Source of the DNA: Costus lasius
Taxonomy: Eukaryota; Streptophyta; Magnoliopsida; Zingiberales; Costaceae
Assembly (NCBI GenBank): GCA_027563935.2
Contig: CM050454.1
Coordinates: forward strand, 76,528,596-76,592,595
DNA: 64,000 nucleotides
Direction: 5' to 3'
Each line of letters starts with the position of its first letter. Positions within the stretch are counted from its first letter, which is position 1. Position numbers and translations under genes: made by a program. The notes beneath the pieces are model-generated. The model ran no database searches. It was not told the DNA's origin and was given only the letters and a program-made list of their open reading frames with translations. Of the stretch, positions 20,184 through 32,896 are shown piece after piece.

Positions 20184-22132
20184 TGTTGGGAAACTCCGGG
20201 GACATTTTACAATTTTTCAGAGTTATAAGCATACATACATACATTGCACAGCGAAAGAATGTCCCCGAAACAAGTCGGTCCCCAAAATCCAGTGAAGATC
20301 GCAAGCAAGATTCTCGACACGATGAGTTAGGAAGTACCTTGAAGCAAGGAGAAGCCGATGTCGTGATAGGCGTCCAAGCGTGCGCCCTCTGCAGTTTCAC
20401 ACACACGGATGTCTCGAGTCCTCTTCTTCCACGCCCGGTGCTAGCCTCAGGAAGAAGATCGAAGCCTTAGGGAGATGCTCCACTTCACTTGCGCCACCAA
20501 GAGGAAAGGATGCACCAAGAGAAGATGAAGAGGAGAGGAAGCCACCAAGAGCTTTCTTCACTTGCGCCGAGAAGAAGAAAGGAAGAAGACTTGCGGCTTG
20601 ATGGAAGGAAGGAAGAGGTTGCGCCACCTTTGTCCCTTGCTCTCGCCCCTCTTGATGTGTTCACGCCTCCAAGGAAGAATACTTGCAAGAGGGGGCAGCT
20701 AGGGTTACATATATAGGGCAAGAGGCGGTTAGTGCAAGGGCTAGGATCATGACAAGTGTAGGGCTAGGATGAGGAGGTTTGAGGCAAGGAAAGTCTCCAA
20801 GACTTTACCATAAATCTCATTCAACATATCCATAATTGCCTAAGCACCATATCAGCCCAAGACATGCCATAGAGGCATGCATTCCATCCAAGGAAGAGAG
20901 GGGAGGCGCCCTTTACTTCCATAATGAAGCAAAGACGCCAACATGACCCCATTATGCCCCTAGGCACTTAATGGTTCATGTTTCTCCCCATTATACCCTT
21001 TTAGCCTCTTATCTCTTCATGAGAACTTGTTATTGGGCCTCATTGGATAATGAGCTAGCCCAAACTTCATCACAAGGGTTGATTAAGCATTTGGATCCAA
21101 TCCAATGCAACCCTAATCCAAATGTGACCAACCATGGTCAAATACGGGTCAACCTGCCAAAAATGAAGTTTGGCTCCAATAACATTTTTCTATCTCATCA
21201 GGGCCATTGGCGCTGATGAAATCTCCTAATTAGATCTGAGTTATCCAATAACTCGATCATAAGGCTTCCCGATCAATACGAGAACTCAAGTATCAAGGTG
21301 TGCGACCCTGTAGGTTCCTTGACGCTGGCAGTGCTGACCAAAGGTCACCACAAGCAGTGAGTGGCACCTAGCAGTGCATCGCTGCAACCTAGGTCATTAG
21401 AATGGATATCGACATCGACATCCCCATCATCGCAACTAGGTACAGATGCATTACAGTCTTTTTGCCGAACTGATATCCCATTGGTCAAGTGTGTCACCAC
21501 TTGTTTTCATCCAATCACATGGCTATGACTAAATCAGGTTCTCACCTGGGTATGGCCATACACTTTCAGTCATAGAACCATAGAGGAGCTCCATGGATAT
21601 CAAGCTTCCCTAAGGAAGAGGCAAATCCTTTGTCTGTCCATTGACCTTCTCATATGGGTCGTGACATGCTCAATGACAACCGTTATGACCTCCCAACTAC
21701 GGTGAGGTGTTAGGTTGTATCAAAGCAAGTTCCTAAGCATATAGAATGGTCAATGACCTCAAGTCAAGGGATCAATGCATCTCCTGTCACTTGTGAGGAT
21801 AACTTATGACACCAAGTCATAGCCTCACAGCGGGTCTATCTAGTATATCCTCCAATGATATACCCATGTGTCTGCGTTAGCACCACATGCCTAACCAGCC
21901 TACATACTAGTCTCACAAGTACCAGGGCTGTCCCATATCCACTCAGGTACATTGACTAGGGACAATAATTTGAGCACAGATCCAATCTGTCTCCAGGGAC
22001 ATTATCTTGTAAGTACATAAACGCAGATGAAAACAAACATAGATAATGACAATGCCAGAATGATATATAAATATTAATGTTAAGTAGTACATAAGTGGAC
22101 CAAAACTAGGTCCTAGGGCATATACACCAACA
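20184..22132 (-). repeat. 5' LTR of element B (F family, 1949 bp)
   Basis: On the minus strand it starts TGTTGGTGTATATGCCC and ends GAGTTTCCCAACA. Related copies are F2 (32897-34527), F-prime (4186-4262) and F3 (55612-55660). Open frames around 20380-20720 on both strands are shadows in a purine-rich part of this LTR. The candidate TATA box is listed separately. Confidence 0.88.
20707..20716 (-). promoter_or_regulatory. Candidate TATA box in LTR of B
   Basis: Minus-strand CTATATATGT follows a GC-richer stretch and precedes purine-poor leader-like sequence. F2 keeps a weaker version (CTATATTATG) near 33408-33417. Confidence 0.4.
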
Positions 22133-22900
22133 GGTAACTCCTAACTCAATACAGAGAATCTTCATTCTATGGTGCCTGAGTGCAGTGAGAGCTTAATGAC
22201 ATCTCTAGTCTTGTATGTTAGGTATATACAGATCATCAGAGACGACATCCTGATCCTTCACTTGGTGAAGAGATGATTGGGAAGTGTCTCATAATGAATA
22301 ACTTAATGGACATCACCTATTGAGTAGGTGTGAAAGTTTTTGGATAAATCCATGAAACTTCAAGTCCTAAGTTAGATAACATACATCGATGTTGGTATGT
22401 TATAGACCAGGTATGGTTAGTGCCGAGAACATAACCAATTGATACCAAGTCCAATCCAGGTGTATGGCACTAGATAAGGAGAAAATAACATTCTTGGTTC
22501 TACAAAGAACTATAGGAATGGTTCTCGATTGGTAGAGATAAGAAAAGCTTGGTGTATAGGGTAACACTTGATAGCTTGTTATATTCTGACCTTGATCGCA
22601 GCATCAGTTTTGTATCTGGTAGTGAAGTAAGCTGTAAAAGGCTTCATGATAGACTACCATCATCTCCAATTGAAGGTAGAGTATGTTATGGCTTCTAGGA
22701 AGCTGTTTGGATATGGGAGTTCTTCATTGAACTTCAAGTGGTTATCATACCGTTATTGGTCTCTATTTGTGAGCACAAAAGAGCAAAAACAAATAGAGAC
22801 AAGGAGGGAAAATCATCATGGTTATCATACCGTTATTGGTCCTTTGTGTCTTGTCTTGCATTGATTATATAGAAAGGGAAAATCAATTTTAGGCAATTTT
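22133..22900 (+). pseudogene. Decayed copia RNase H remnant
   Basis: No long frame survives, but short in-register pieces are recognisable on the plus strand. A piece near 22390-22420 recalls the M-L-C-T-R-P segment. Near 22437-22485 there is R-Y-Q-S-N-P-G then M-A-H. Near 22678-22740 the E-Y-V-M-A-S and E-A-V-W-I-W-E-F-F-I-E-L pieces sit in two frames. These are the copia segments between reverse transcriptase and RNase H. The remnant is the oldest copia sequence in the window and is the host into which B inserted (candidate TSD GGTAA at 22133). It also holds a 23-bp direct repeat and a 12-bp inverted repeat. Confidence 0.6.
22739..22841. repeat. Direct repeat (23 bp, 80 bp apart) enclosing a 12-bp inverted repeat
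   Basis: The copies at 22739-22761 and 22819-22841 are identical (TGGTTATCATACCG...). Between them GTCTCTATTTGT (22759-22770) and ACAAATAGAGAC (22789-22800) form a perfect inverted repeat with an 18-nt loop. Confidence 0.8.
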
Positions 22901-23197
22901 CCATAGTGTTTGTTATTATTAAAATTTTATTTGCCATCGCAATGTAGGAATGACAAGGAGGGCTATAGTTTTGATCCTTGCTAAATTATGTGAGGAATTG
23001 CCGAAGATTTGAGTGAAAGCCACCACTGATGAGAAAAGAATAAGAGACTTCACTAGCTATAGAATAATGGGTTGGAGAAAGAAAATTAATTTCATAGCAA
23101 ACTTCTATGAGGGAGTTCAATTATTATTTTCTTCATAGCAAAATTAATTCCATATTTAAGTGCTTTAAAACAATAAATCTAATTGTATTCATCTATC
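22901..23197. other. AT-rich remnant before element G
   Basis: I see no frame or signal here. It ends with the TSD of G (CTATC, 23193-23197). A 22-bp block at 23149-23170 recurs just after G at 32313-32334. Confidence 0.5.
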
Positions 23198-24892
23198 TGA
23201 AGAACCCCTTTCAAGAGGGGGGCGAAACCCTATTGGTGGCGCATGTATAAATTTCGCATGGAAGCTAGGGTTTCAAGAGATCTTAATATCGCATATGAAA
23301 AACTTTCACACATTAGAATTGACAAGAGAAGGATCCATACCATCGCCATCTCTTGGATGGTGTCTTGGAAGGAGAGAGCAAGAGAGATCTCCTCCAAAGG
23401 TGACGCACACAATTGATGTCGCCTACTTTTCCTTGGTGCTCCTTGTGCTAGCAAGGCTCCAAGAAGTGCTTGTCGAATGGAAGGGAAGGAGACCTTCTTT
23501 GATTGGCGATTTCTTGCTCCTTCTTTCGTCCACCTTCACTACGCAAGATGAATGCTTGAGGCGACGAGAGAGCAAGATGCGAGCAAGAGTGTAACGCAAC
23601 TCATGAACGTGGAGGCGTTTTTCTATCTTGGAAACGCATCTTCCAAAAATAGCAAAAACATAAGTTCATGCGTTCATGCGATCATGAACAAACCGCATTT
23701 ACCTCTTCTCTTTGAACCATGCGCTCAACCCATGAGCCGGTTCAATTTCATTTGGCTCAATGACCAAATAAACCAAGCGACTTAGCCTAGATCACAATTG
23801 AACCCTAAGGTTCTTGATCTAACCGTTGATCTCTTGATGCTTCTGATCTCACCGATCAAGCATCTATTCTCTCAATCGAAGCTTACCGATCTGAAGCCCT
23901 AATCAATCAAACATGATCAGACTAGATCTCACTTACAATCAGAGATTAAATCCCTTTAAACTGAACCCAAACAATTCAGTCCACACGATCTGACTTAAGT
24001 AAGCCATATCATCAAATTGTGCGACCCTGAGGGTTTCCTTTAAATGTCGGTAATGATAACTTTCGTTATCACGATCAGTGAGGGGTATCTAGCAACACAT
24101 CACTGTCTCCCGATAGAAAGGAAAGAGTCTTCCAAGACTACACCCAAACCACAGCACAAGTGTGAATCTAACTCACAAGGCAAGCATCTTTCCTTTGCCA
24201 CTGGATGTTCTTATTGGACAAGCGTGTCAAGCCTGTAACTCCAATATGATGAGCATGATTAGATCAGATGAACATAGTCACCTGGGTATGGCCATACTCT
24301 TTTCTCAATCATCTCATCTAGGGGGCCCCTTTAGAACATCACACTCCTTAAACAAGGAGATGGCAATCCTATGTCTATCACCAGTGCCCTAACCTGACTC
24401 AAGCTCACCATCCAAGATAGTCTATAATCATTATGTTTCAAATGATATTGAACTACCTCAAAACAATGACAATCATCATTTAGAAAACACAAGTGATCTC
24501 AAGTCAGAGGAAATGTGCCACTTGTTACATTCAAGGATTTATTCATATTGTGACAAGCAATTGAATATCCTAGTAGGGTCTGTCCAGTACATCCAATGCA
24601 CCCATGAGTCTACATCTTATTCCATGCTCGAAGCATCCTATAAGATTAGAACACATATTAGTCTTAACCATATCAAGGCTGTCTCATGTTCACCAAGATA
24701 TATCGACTAAGGACTTTACTGCATGTCAGCCTAGCTGAACAGCATTGAGACATTATTCAGAAGTACACTTATTACTGCAGACAAGGTAACAAACTGAATA
24801 ATAACCATGCCTTTATAAACACAAGAGTTTATTACATGATACTTTTACAATCCCAAGGCCTCAAACATTAGCCTTAAGGGCATACCCCAACA
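23198..24892 (-). repeat. 3' LTR of element G (1695 bp)
   Basis: Minus-strand start TGTTGGGGTATGCCC at 24892 and end GGGGTTCTTCA at 23198. Open frames at 23295-23594 and elsewhere recur in the other LTR and are not genes. Confidence 0.93.
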
Positions 24893-24912
24893 ATCTCCCA
24901 CTTGCACTTAAT

Positions 24913-27900
24913 CTAATGGTTGAGAAATCTCAAACCCATATTATTACAGTGCTTCTCATGCTTCTGCTGCGCCAGAGGCTTGGTAAGCGGGTCTGCCAGA
25001 TTGTCATCTGTATGAACCTTGCACACTTTGATCTCGCCACGATCAATGATCTCCCTGATCAAATGAAACCGTCTCTGTATGTGCTTGGACTTCTGGTGCG
25101 ACCGTGGTTCCTTTGCTTGTGCTATTGCTCCAGTGTTATCACAGAAGATAACCAAAGGATCTGCACTCGAAGGAACGACACCAAGTTCTCTCACAAACTT
25201 ACGAATCCACACTGCCTCCTTGGATGCTTCCGAGGCTGCAACATACTCGGCTTCTGTTGTGGAATCAGCAACAGTTGACTGTTTGAAACTCTTCCACACC
25301 ACTGCTCCACCATTCAAGCTAAAGACATAGCCTGATTGCGATCGGAAATCATCCTGGTCAGACTGGAACGAAGCGTCAGTATATCCTTCTATACTGAGTT
25401 CTTCCTGACCACCATATATCAAGAACATATCTTTGGTCCTCCGCAGATATTTTAAAATGTTCTTGACTGCAATCCAGTGCGCCATACCTGGATTACTTTG
25501 GAACCGACTGGTCACGCTTAACCCGTAAGCGACGTCAGGGCGAGTACACAACATCGCATACATTATGGACCCAATAGCCGAAGCATAAGGCGTATTGTCC
25601 ATTTCATCTTTCTTAGTCTGTGTTTGTGGACACTGACTCTTTGAAAGATTCAGACCATGTCTGACTGGAAGATATCCTCTTTTAGAATTTTCTAAATGGA
25701 ATCTCTCCAGGACTTTATCGATGTAAGTACTCTGGCACAGCCCGAGAAGCCTCTTAGATCTATCTCTATAGATCTTCACACCTAATACATAGGCTGCTTC
25801 TCCTAAATCTTTCATCTGGAAACATTTTCTTAACCATGCCTTGACGGCATGCAGTTCAGGAATATCGTTTCCAATGATTAAGATATCATCGACGTAGAGG
25901 ACTAGGAAAGTAATCACGCTCCCACTAAACCTCTTATATACACACGGGTCATCCTCGTTCTTGATGAAACCAAATTCACTGATTGATTCATCAAAACGAA
26001 TATTCCAGCTTCTTGATGCTTGTTTAAGTCCATAAATAGACCTCTTTAACTTGCATATTTTATGACGATCTGATGGATTAGTGAAACCTTCAGGTTGTGT
26101 CATATACACATCCTCATCCAGATTTCCATTAAGAAAAGCTGTCTTCACATCCATTTGCCAAATCTCATAATCGTAATATGCTGCTATCGCGAAAAGAATC
26201 CAAATAGACTTAAACATGGCTACAGGTGAGAAAGTTTCATCATAATCTATCCCGTAGATTTGTTTGAAACCTTTCGCAACTAGCCTGCCTTTATAGGTAA
26301 CCACGTTACCATCCATGTCAATCTTCTTCTTGAAGATCCATTTACAGCCTATAGGGATTACTCCCGGAGGCGGATCAACCAAATCCCAAACTTGGTTATC
26401 TGACATGGAGTCCATCTCGGCTCGCATAGCTTCAAGCCATCTCCCTGACTCCGGTCCACTGACCGCATCCGCATAAGTGAGGGGTTCATCATTGTCAATG
26501 ATGTAGACTCCGTCATAGCGCTCAGGCTGTCGACGGATCCTTCCCGATCTTCGCGGTTCCCGTGATATCTGAGCCTCAGGTTGTTCAATAACCTGTTCTA
26601 CCGGCTCAGGCTCATCCAACTGTGCTTGAGCACTTTGTCCTTCCTCTGGATTCTCATCCAACTTTATTTCTCTCCCACTGGCCTCTTGCAGAAGAAACTC
26701 CTTCTCAAGAAAAATGGCCGTCTGAGCAACAAAAACCTTGTTCTCTTTGGGATCGTAGAAATAATAACCCTTAGTTTCCTTAGGGTAACCGACAAAGATG
26801 CATTTGTCAGATCTGCTCTCTAGTTTCCCAGAGGCGAGCTTTTTAACATAAGCCTCGCAGCCCCAGATCCTGATAAATGTCAAGCTCAGCTGTTTCCCAT
26901 ACCATAACTCATATGGCGTCTTTGAAACTGCCTTGGATGGCACTCGGTTTAGTACCTTTGCAGCTGTTTCCAGTGCAAAACCCCAAAAGGAGTAAGGTAG
27001 AGTAGCCTGACTCATCATAGAACGAACCATGTCTAGTAACGTTCTATTTCTCCTCTCGGACACACCATTCCATTGCGGTGTTCCTGGCGGAGTGAGCTAT
27101 GAGATAATCCCACACTCCTTCAGATAGTCAGTAAACGCATGACTCAAGTATTCTCCACCTCGATCAGAACGAAGTGCCTTGATATTTCGGCCTAGCTGAT
27201 TCTGTACTTCATTTTTGAACTCTTTGAACTTGTCAAAAGATTCACTCTTATGTCTCATTAGATAGACATACCCATATCTACTGAAATCATCAGTAAAGGT
27301 AATGAAGTATGAATAGCCACCTCTGGCATGTTTACTAAACGGCCCACACACATCACTGTGTATAAGGTCAAGTAAACCTGAAGCCCTTTGACCTTTGTGA
27401 GGAAAAGGAGACTTCGTCATTTTACCCATTAAACAAGCTTTGCATGTATCAATCTCCTCATAGGAGAATGATCCCAGCAGTCCATTATCATGCAACCGCT
27501 TAATGCGTTTCTTGTTAATATGGCCTAAACGACTATGCCATAGCAAGGTGCTGTCATCAGCATACTTGGCTTTCTTATTATCAATGTTCTGTATAGAATA
27601 TTCCATGTCCAACATGAATAACCCATTGTTAATTGAACCAGTAGCATAAACAATATTATCAAGAGTAAGATAACACTTTGAAATCTTGCATTCAAAGGAA
27701 AACCCTTTCCTGACAAGAGCAGGAATAGAGATAATATTTTTGGTAATACTGGGAACAAAGTAACAACTATTTAGTTCTAATACAATGCCAGATGGTAATG
27801 AGATGTAATAATCCCCTACAGCAACAGCAGCAACCCGTGCCCCGTTTCCAACTCGTAGGTCCACCTCATGCTGTCCCACCTGCCTTCTTCTCTTGAGTTC

Positions 27901-28797
27901 CTGTACATTTGAACAAATGTGAACTCCACATGCAGTGTCCAACACCCATGATATAGACGAAGATGAAACCATGACTTCCGTCACGTATATACCTGAGCCA
28001 GAAGCGATGCTTCCCCTCTTATCTCCTTGGAGCGCTTTACAGTCCTTTTTCCAGTGACCTAGCTGGCCACAGTGAAAACATCTGTATTCCTTGGACCGCT
28101 TGACCTTTTGCTTCAGAGCCTTGCTGTAGTTCTTGACAGGGGCCTTGCCCTTCTTCCCCTTCTTCTTGTTCCTTGAAGGAACCATTAAGACAGAGGTTGA
28201 AGGCTTTCCCTTCAGAGTTTCCTCAGTAGTCAAGAGCATATTCAGCAGCTCTGCCGGAGTACAGTCGATTTTGTTCATATTAAAGTTAATAATGAACGCA
28301 TCGAAAGAGGGCGGGAGAGACTGCAGAATAATATCTACAGCAAGCTCCTGATTGATGGTATGCCCCAGTTTCTCTAAAGCTTCTTTGTGCCCAATCATCT
28401 TGAGCACGTGAGCTCCCACTGGGCTCCCTTCAGCCAGTTTGCTCTGAAAGAAAAGCTTTGTCAGATTATAGCGTTCTGTCCTCGCCTGTGCAGCATACAG
28501 CATCTTGAGGTTCGCTATAATTTCTATAGCAGACATATCCTCATGCTGACGCTGCAGCGGTGGCGTCATAGACGCTAGCATCAGGCAAGCGACATCAATG
28601 CTATCATTGACGTGCTTTTCATAGGCTTCACGAACCGCCCTTGCGGCGTTCGCAGCGGGTTGAGGCGACACAGCCGTCTCGAGGACATACAGTTTCCTCT
28701 CTGCCTTAAGAACGATCTTAAGGTGTCCGAACCAGTCTGAGAAGTTTGGCCCAGCAAACTTCTCCCTTTCCAGTAGGGATCGCACATTGAAGCTCAT
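24913..28797 (-). pseudogene. Copia Gag-Pol polyprotein with one nonsense codon (element G)
   Basis: Same length and domain order as the intact protein of A: Gag with zinc knuckle CFHCGQLGHWKKDC, protease D-T-A-C-G, GAG-pre-integrase, integrase, RVT_2 reverse transcriptase with YVDDILIIGN, and RNase H with STTEAEY. A TAG at 27097-27099 interrupts the frame in the integrase core, between the second catalytic D (LRSDRGGEY) and the E of the ERRN motif. A has a Gln codon there (CAG), so the lesion is a single C-to-T change. The frame is otherwise continuous and in phase on both sides of the stop. The start at 28797 matches A (MSFNVRSLLEREKF), and the 16-nt leader motif lies 153 nt upstream, as in A. 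Confidence 0.95.
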
Positions 28798-30600
28798 GGT
28801 GTTCGTTGCTGCAGGAATCTACAACAATGCAAGAACAGCAAGGTCAGTATCAATGTTTAGAATCAATCCAGGACTTAAGAAAGATTCTTTTCTCACTATT
28901 TTATCTGGCTGAAAAATCCAGCAAAACAGCCCGAAAGAGTGACACTCTTTTAGTGAGATGGGATCCAGATTTCATACTTGGTCTCCGCGTCCCGCTCAGG
29001 CGAGATAAGATGCACAGAGAGTACAAGCACTAATCTCTGGTAGGCTGTCCTAGCCAATCGCCAACCCGTGCGATTCCCCTTCATCTGGGCAATCCAGCAG
29101 ACTGTGCCAACTGAGTTGGTACAACACAATCTCTGACCCCACAGATGGCTGCCTCCATGTGCTACCATATGCGCCACATATGTAGCCTACATGGTCAAGC
29201 TGACCCGACCTACTCCCTGGACCACCATGTGTTATGCTGAGCAACGAGAAGCGATAAATCCCTTCTCTGTAACACGCAGGTGTAATCCCGCACCGTCTGA
29301 AGATAGATGGACGTGCCCACTGAGTGGGTACAACACGGCTCCAACGATAATCAGAACAGTGAGGTTTCGCGTCAGAAGGCATACGAGCTTGATATTTTAG
29401 CGTTGGATTTTAACGGTCTTTTATCTTCTTCACTATCATGCAATTCCTATGGTGATAGCAGAAGATAAACTAATCATGCAATTCTAATATTTAAACAATA
29501 AAAGAAAGCATGGATCTTATGTGGTGAAAGCCCATAAGACTAAGTTAGACCTTAATATCATTTAAGTCTTCACTAGCTTTTCTTCATGGGTCTTTTGCTA
29601 CTCATCTGGCCCAAATCAGGGCCCAAGCGCCAACTGCAGCTCAGGTGCACCCACCAGGTAAATGCGCCTGTCCTAGGGTCGAACCCTAGACCTCCCACCT
29701 GGTCAAGCCAGTGCTGCATGCGCCTCTGCCATGTGTGCTTTTGTGCTCTTGTCTAATTAAATTACAATTTAACTATCTAGACAAGATTGACACGCAGGTC
29801 AATTTCACATTATAAATTAATTAAACTGTGACTCGCAGATCACAAAAATAAAATAATTTACAATCACATCCCAGGCACGCAGGCCCCAGCACAGCACACA
29901 TTAAACATGGGCAGCCCACATAAGATTAAATAAACAAACATATGGCATCCAATCAGCATGTGATCCAATAAGAAAATAAATTTTTGAAAACCCCATTGGC
30001 CTCAATTTTAATTTTCTTATATGCCTTACAACCTTACAACGGTCCATCAATAGGGATCCACTCATCCAATCTAGTCAGATCCAGTGCCCTTGCATGCACC
30101 AAGTCTTAACTGACTTGTGTCGACCCAGTGGTCAACTATGCATGCGATAAGGGCTGAACGACCACTATGAGGTCTGGCAAACGGGTGTGAGCCCGGGCCT
30201 AACTCATGTGCGTTCAACATTCGTCTCAACCAGACATCGCTACACGCCTGTGATGCAGTCAACCTATAGCCACCACTTGCTTGCGCAATGGTGCTATCTG
30301 GTCGACCCATCTAGGCTGTCAGATGGTCTGATCAGACTAGTTGGATCTAATCTCTAGGATGACTTCAACCCTACTAACCCGTCTAAGGGTTTATAGTAGG
30401 CGCTTAGTCTAATGATAGGCGCGCAAGTGATATACGTTTGGATAAAACATCAACAACAAAGATGCGCTAACATCATACATGCGCAAACATGAAAAACATA
30501 TGTAATCATTTTCGCATGTAACCAAAAGATCTAAGCATTTTGCGCAAACATGGATCACAAAAATATCATCAAGCAATCATATGCATATAGAGAAACCTAT
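28798..30600 (-). other. Untranslated leader of element G
   Basis: Homologous to the leaders of A and K. The hairpin cores are at 29313-29336 (hairpin 1) and 29104-29127 (hairpin 2), and the 16-nt motif is at 28951-28966, followed by AAAGAGT/ACTCTTT. The rest, towards the primer site, holds no gene that I can see. Confidence 0.75.
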
Positions 30601-30612
30601 GCTCTGATACCA
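30601..30612 (-). other. Primer binding site of element G
   Basis: Minus-strand TGGTATCAGAGC, 2 nt from the LTR. Confidence 0.92.
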
Positions 30613-30614
30613 AT

Positions 30615-32309
30615 TGAAGAACCCCTTTCAAGAGGGGGGTGAAACCCTATTGGTGGCGCATGTATAAATTTCGCATGGAAGCTAGGGTTTCAAGAGATCT
30701 TAATATCGCATATGATCAACTTTCACACATTAGAATTGACAAGAGAAGGATCCATACCATCGCCATCTCTTGGATGGTGTCTTGGAAGGAGAGAGCAAGA
30801 GAGATCTCCTCCAAAGGTGACGCACACAATTGATGTCGCCTACTTTTCCTTGGTGCTCCTTGTGCTAGGAAGGCTCCAAGAAGTGCTTGTCGAATGGAAG
30901 GGAAGGAGACCTTCTTTGCTTGGCGATTTCTTGCTCCTTCTTTCGTCCACCTTCACTACGCAAGATGAATGCTTGAGGCGACGAGAGAGCAAGATGCGAG
31001 CAAGAGTGTAACGCAACTCATGAACGTGGAGGCGTTTTTCTATCTTGGAAACGCATCTTCCAAAAATAGCAAAAACATAAGTTCATGCGTTCATGCGATC
31101 ATGAACAAACCGCATTTACCTCTTCTCTTTGAACCATGCGCTCAACCCATGAGCCGGTTCAATTTCATTTGGCTCAATGACCAAATAAACCAAGCGACTT
31201 AGCCTAGATCACAATTGAACCCTAAGGTTCTTGATCTGACCGTTGATCTCTTGATGCTTCTGATCTCACCGATCTAGCATCTATTCTCTCAATCGAAGCT
31301 TACCGATCTGAAGCCCTAATCAATCAAACATGATCAGACTAGATCTCACTTACAATCAGAGATTAAATCCCTTTAAACTGAACCCAAACAATTCAGTCCA
31401 CACGATCTGACTTAAGTAAGCCATATCATCAAATTGTGCGACCCTGAGGGTTTCCTTTAAATGTCGGTAACGATAACTTTCGTTATCACGATCAGTGAGG
31501 GGTATCTAGCAACACATCACTGTCTCCCGATAGAAAGGAAAGAGTCTTCCAAGACTACACCCAAACCACAGCACAAGTGTGAATCTAACTCACAAGGCAT
31601 GCATCTTTCCTTTGCCACTGGATGTTCTTATTGGACAAGCGTGTCAAGCCTGTAACTCCAATATGATGAGCATGAATAGATCAGATGAACATAGTCACCT
31701 GGGTATGGCCATACTCTTTTCTCAATCATCTCATCTAGGGGGCCCCTTTAGAACATCACACTCCTTAAACATGGAGACGGCAATCCTATGTCTATCACCA
31801 GTGCCCTAACCTGACTCAAGCTCACCATCCAAGATAGTCTATAATCATTATGTTTCAAATGATATTGAACTACCTCAAAACAATGACAATCATCATTTAG
31901 AAAACACAAGTGATCTCAAGTCAGAGGAAATGTGCCACTTGTTACATTCAAGGATTTATTCATATTATGACAAGCAATTGAATATCCTAGTAGGGTCTGT
32001 CCAGTACATCCAATGCACCCATGAGTCTACATCTTATTCCATGCTCGAAGCATCCTATAAGATTAGAACACATATTAGTCTTAACCATATCAAGGCTGTC
32101 TCATGTTCACCAAGATATATCGACTAAGGACTTTACTGCATGTCAGCCTAGCTGAACAGCATTGAGACATTATTCAGAAGTACACTTATTACTGCAGACA
32201 AGGTAACAAACTGAATAATAACCATGCCTTTATAAACACAAGAGTTTATTACATGATACTTTTACAATCCCAAGGCCTCAAACATTAGCCTTAAGGGCAT
32301 ACCCCAACA
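30615..32309 (-). repeat. 5' LTR of element G (1695 bp)
   Basis: Matches 23198-24892 end to end. Followed by TSD CTATC (32310-32314). Confidence 0.93.
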
Positions 32310-32314
32310 CTATC

Positions 32315-32896
32315 CATATTTAAGTGCTTTAAAATGATGAATCTTGTAGCTTAAACACCTTTTCAAGATATGAGGTGTAGCTCTTTGCAAATCTTTTGAT
32401 AATTCATGCTTTGCACTTTTATTAACCTATTTAGATGATGTAAATTTAATTATAGATTCTTTAATTTTATTATCGATACTTAATTTTACATCGAAATGTT
32501 TAGGCCAAATAATTGCATCTCTTAGGTATTATGACAAATACTAAGAGGTGATTCATTACATTGGAACTTTATATTTAAATCTAGAAAACTAGGATAGGGA
32601 GTACTTAGGGTTATTTTAGAGATCAATAATTTACATCGGACTTAATGAGTTTGATGAGCTTAATGCAACATTTCCTAATTTCAAATGCTTAAGCCCATGT
32701 TAATGGTAGTAGGCTCACTAAGCCCTATGTATTATACTATCTTTTCTTCTACATCTAATATGGGACTAAACCAAGTTATTACAATCTCCCCCACTTTGAC
32801 CAACTTAATGAGCAAACTCTCCCATTAACTTGGTGAGCCAATTGGCAACATCACCTAATTTTAAATGCTTAAGCTTATATTGATGGTAGAAAACTT
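32315..32896. other. AT-rich remnant between G and F2
   Basis: No coding frame or recognised family. An internal imperfect duplication is visible: a block with ATTTCAAATGCTTAAGC near 32682 recurs as ATTTTAAATGCTTAAGC near 32857, each followed by a TGATGGTAG-like stretch. It may be part of an unrecognised older repeat. Confidence 0.4.

Larger units (their letters stand above)
4836..22132 (-). mobile_element. Element B: Ty1/copia retrotransposon, interrupted and 3'-truncated in this window
   Basis: Read on the minus strand: 5' LTR 22132-20184, primer site next to it, leader, gag-pol from 18578, solo LTR D inserted after 16921, gag-pol resuming at 6083 and continuing to 4836, where LTR E-prime cuts it within the RNase H region. 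The remainder and 3' LTR must lie left of the window. It belongs to a different family from A/G/K: its LTR starts TGTTGGTGTATATGCCC, and its polyprotein is similar but clearly diverged. The sequence after its 5' LTR (GGTAA at 22133) is the candidate TSD. Confidence 0.85.
23198..32309 (-). mobile_element. Element G: nearly complete Ty1/copia retrotransposon (family 1)
   Basis: On the minus strand: 5' LTR 32309-30615, primer site 30612-30601, leader, gag-pol 28797-24913, purine tract, 3' LTR 24892-23198. Both LTRs are 1695 bp with about a dozen differences seen by eye. TSD CTATC is at 23193-23197 and 32310-32314. The polyprotein has one visible nonsense codon. It is close to A in all parts except the LTR 3' third. 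Confidence 0.95.

Noticed and set aside
4186..20260. Apparent long terminal inverted repeats at the LTR ends of element B (4186-4262 against 20184-20260)
   Set aside because: The 5' LTR of B starts TGTTGGTGTATATGCC, not TGTTGGGAAAC. The 4186-4262 piece is the 3' end of a separate F-family LTR in plus orientation, not the 3' LTR of B.
21190..21240. CTGATGA-type motifs suggesting a hammerhead ribozyme in the LTR of B
   Set aside because: The CTGATGAG block lacks a proper stem II and the GAAA core partner. No complete hammerhead could be drawn on either strand.
23295..23594. 99-codon frame repeated at 30712-31011
   Set aside because: It lies in both LTRs of G and is not kept in the LTRs of A, K or L.
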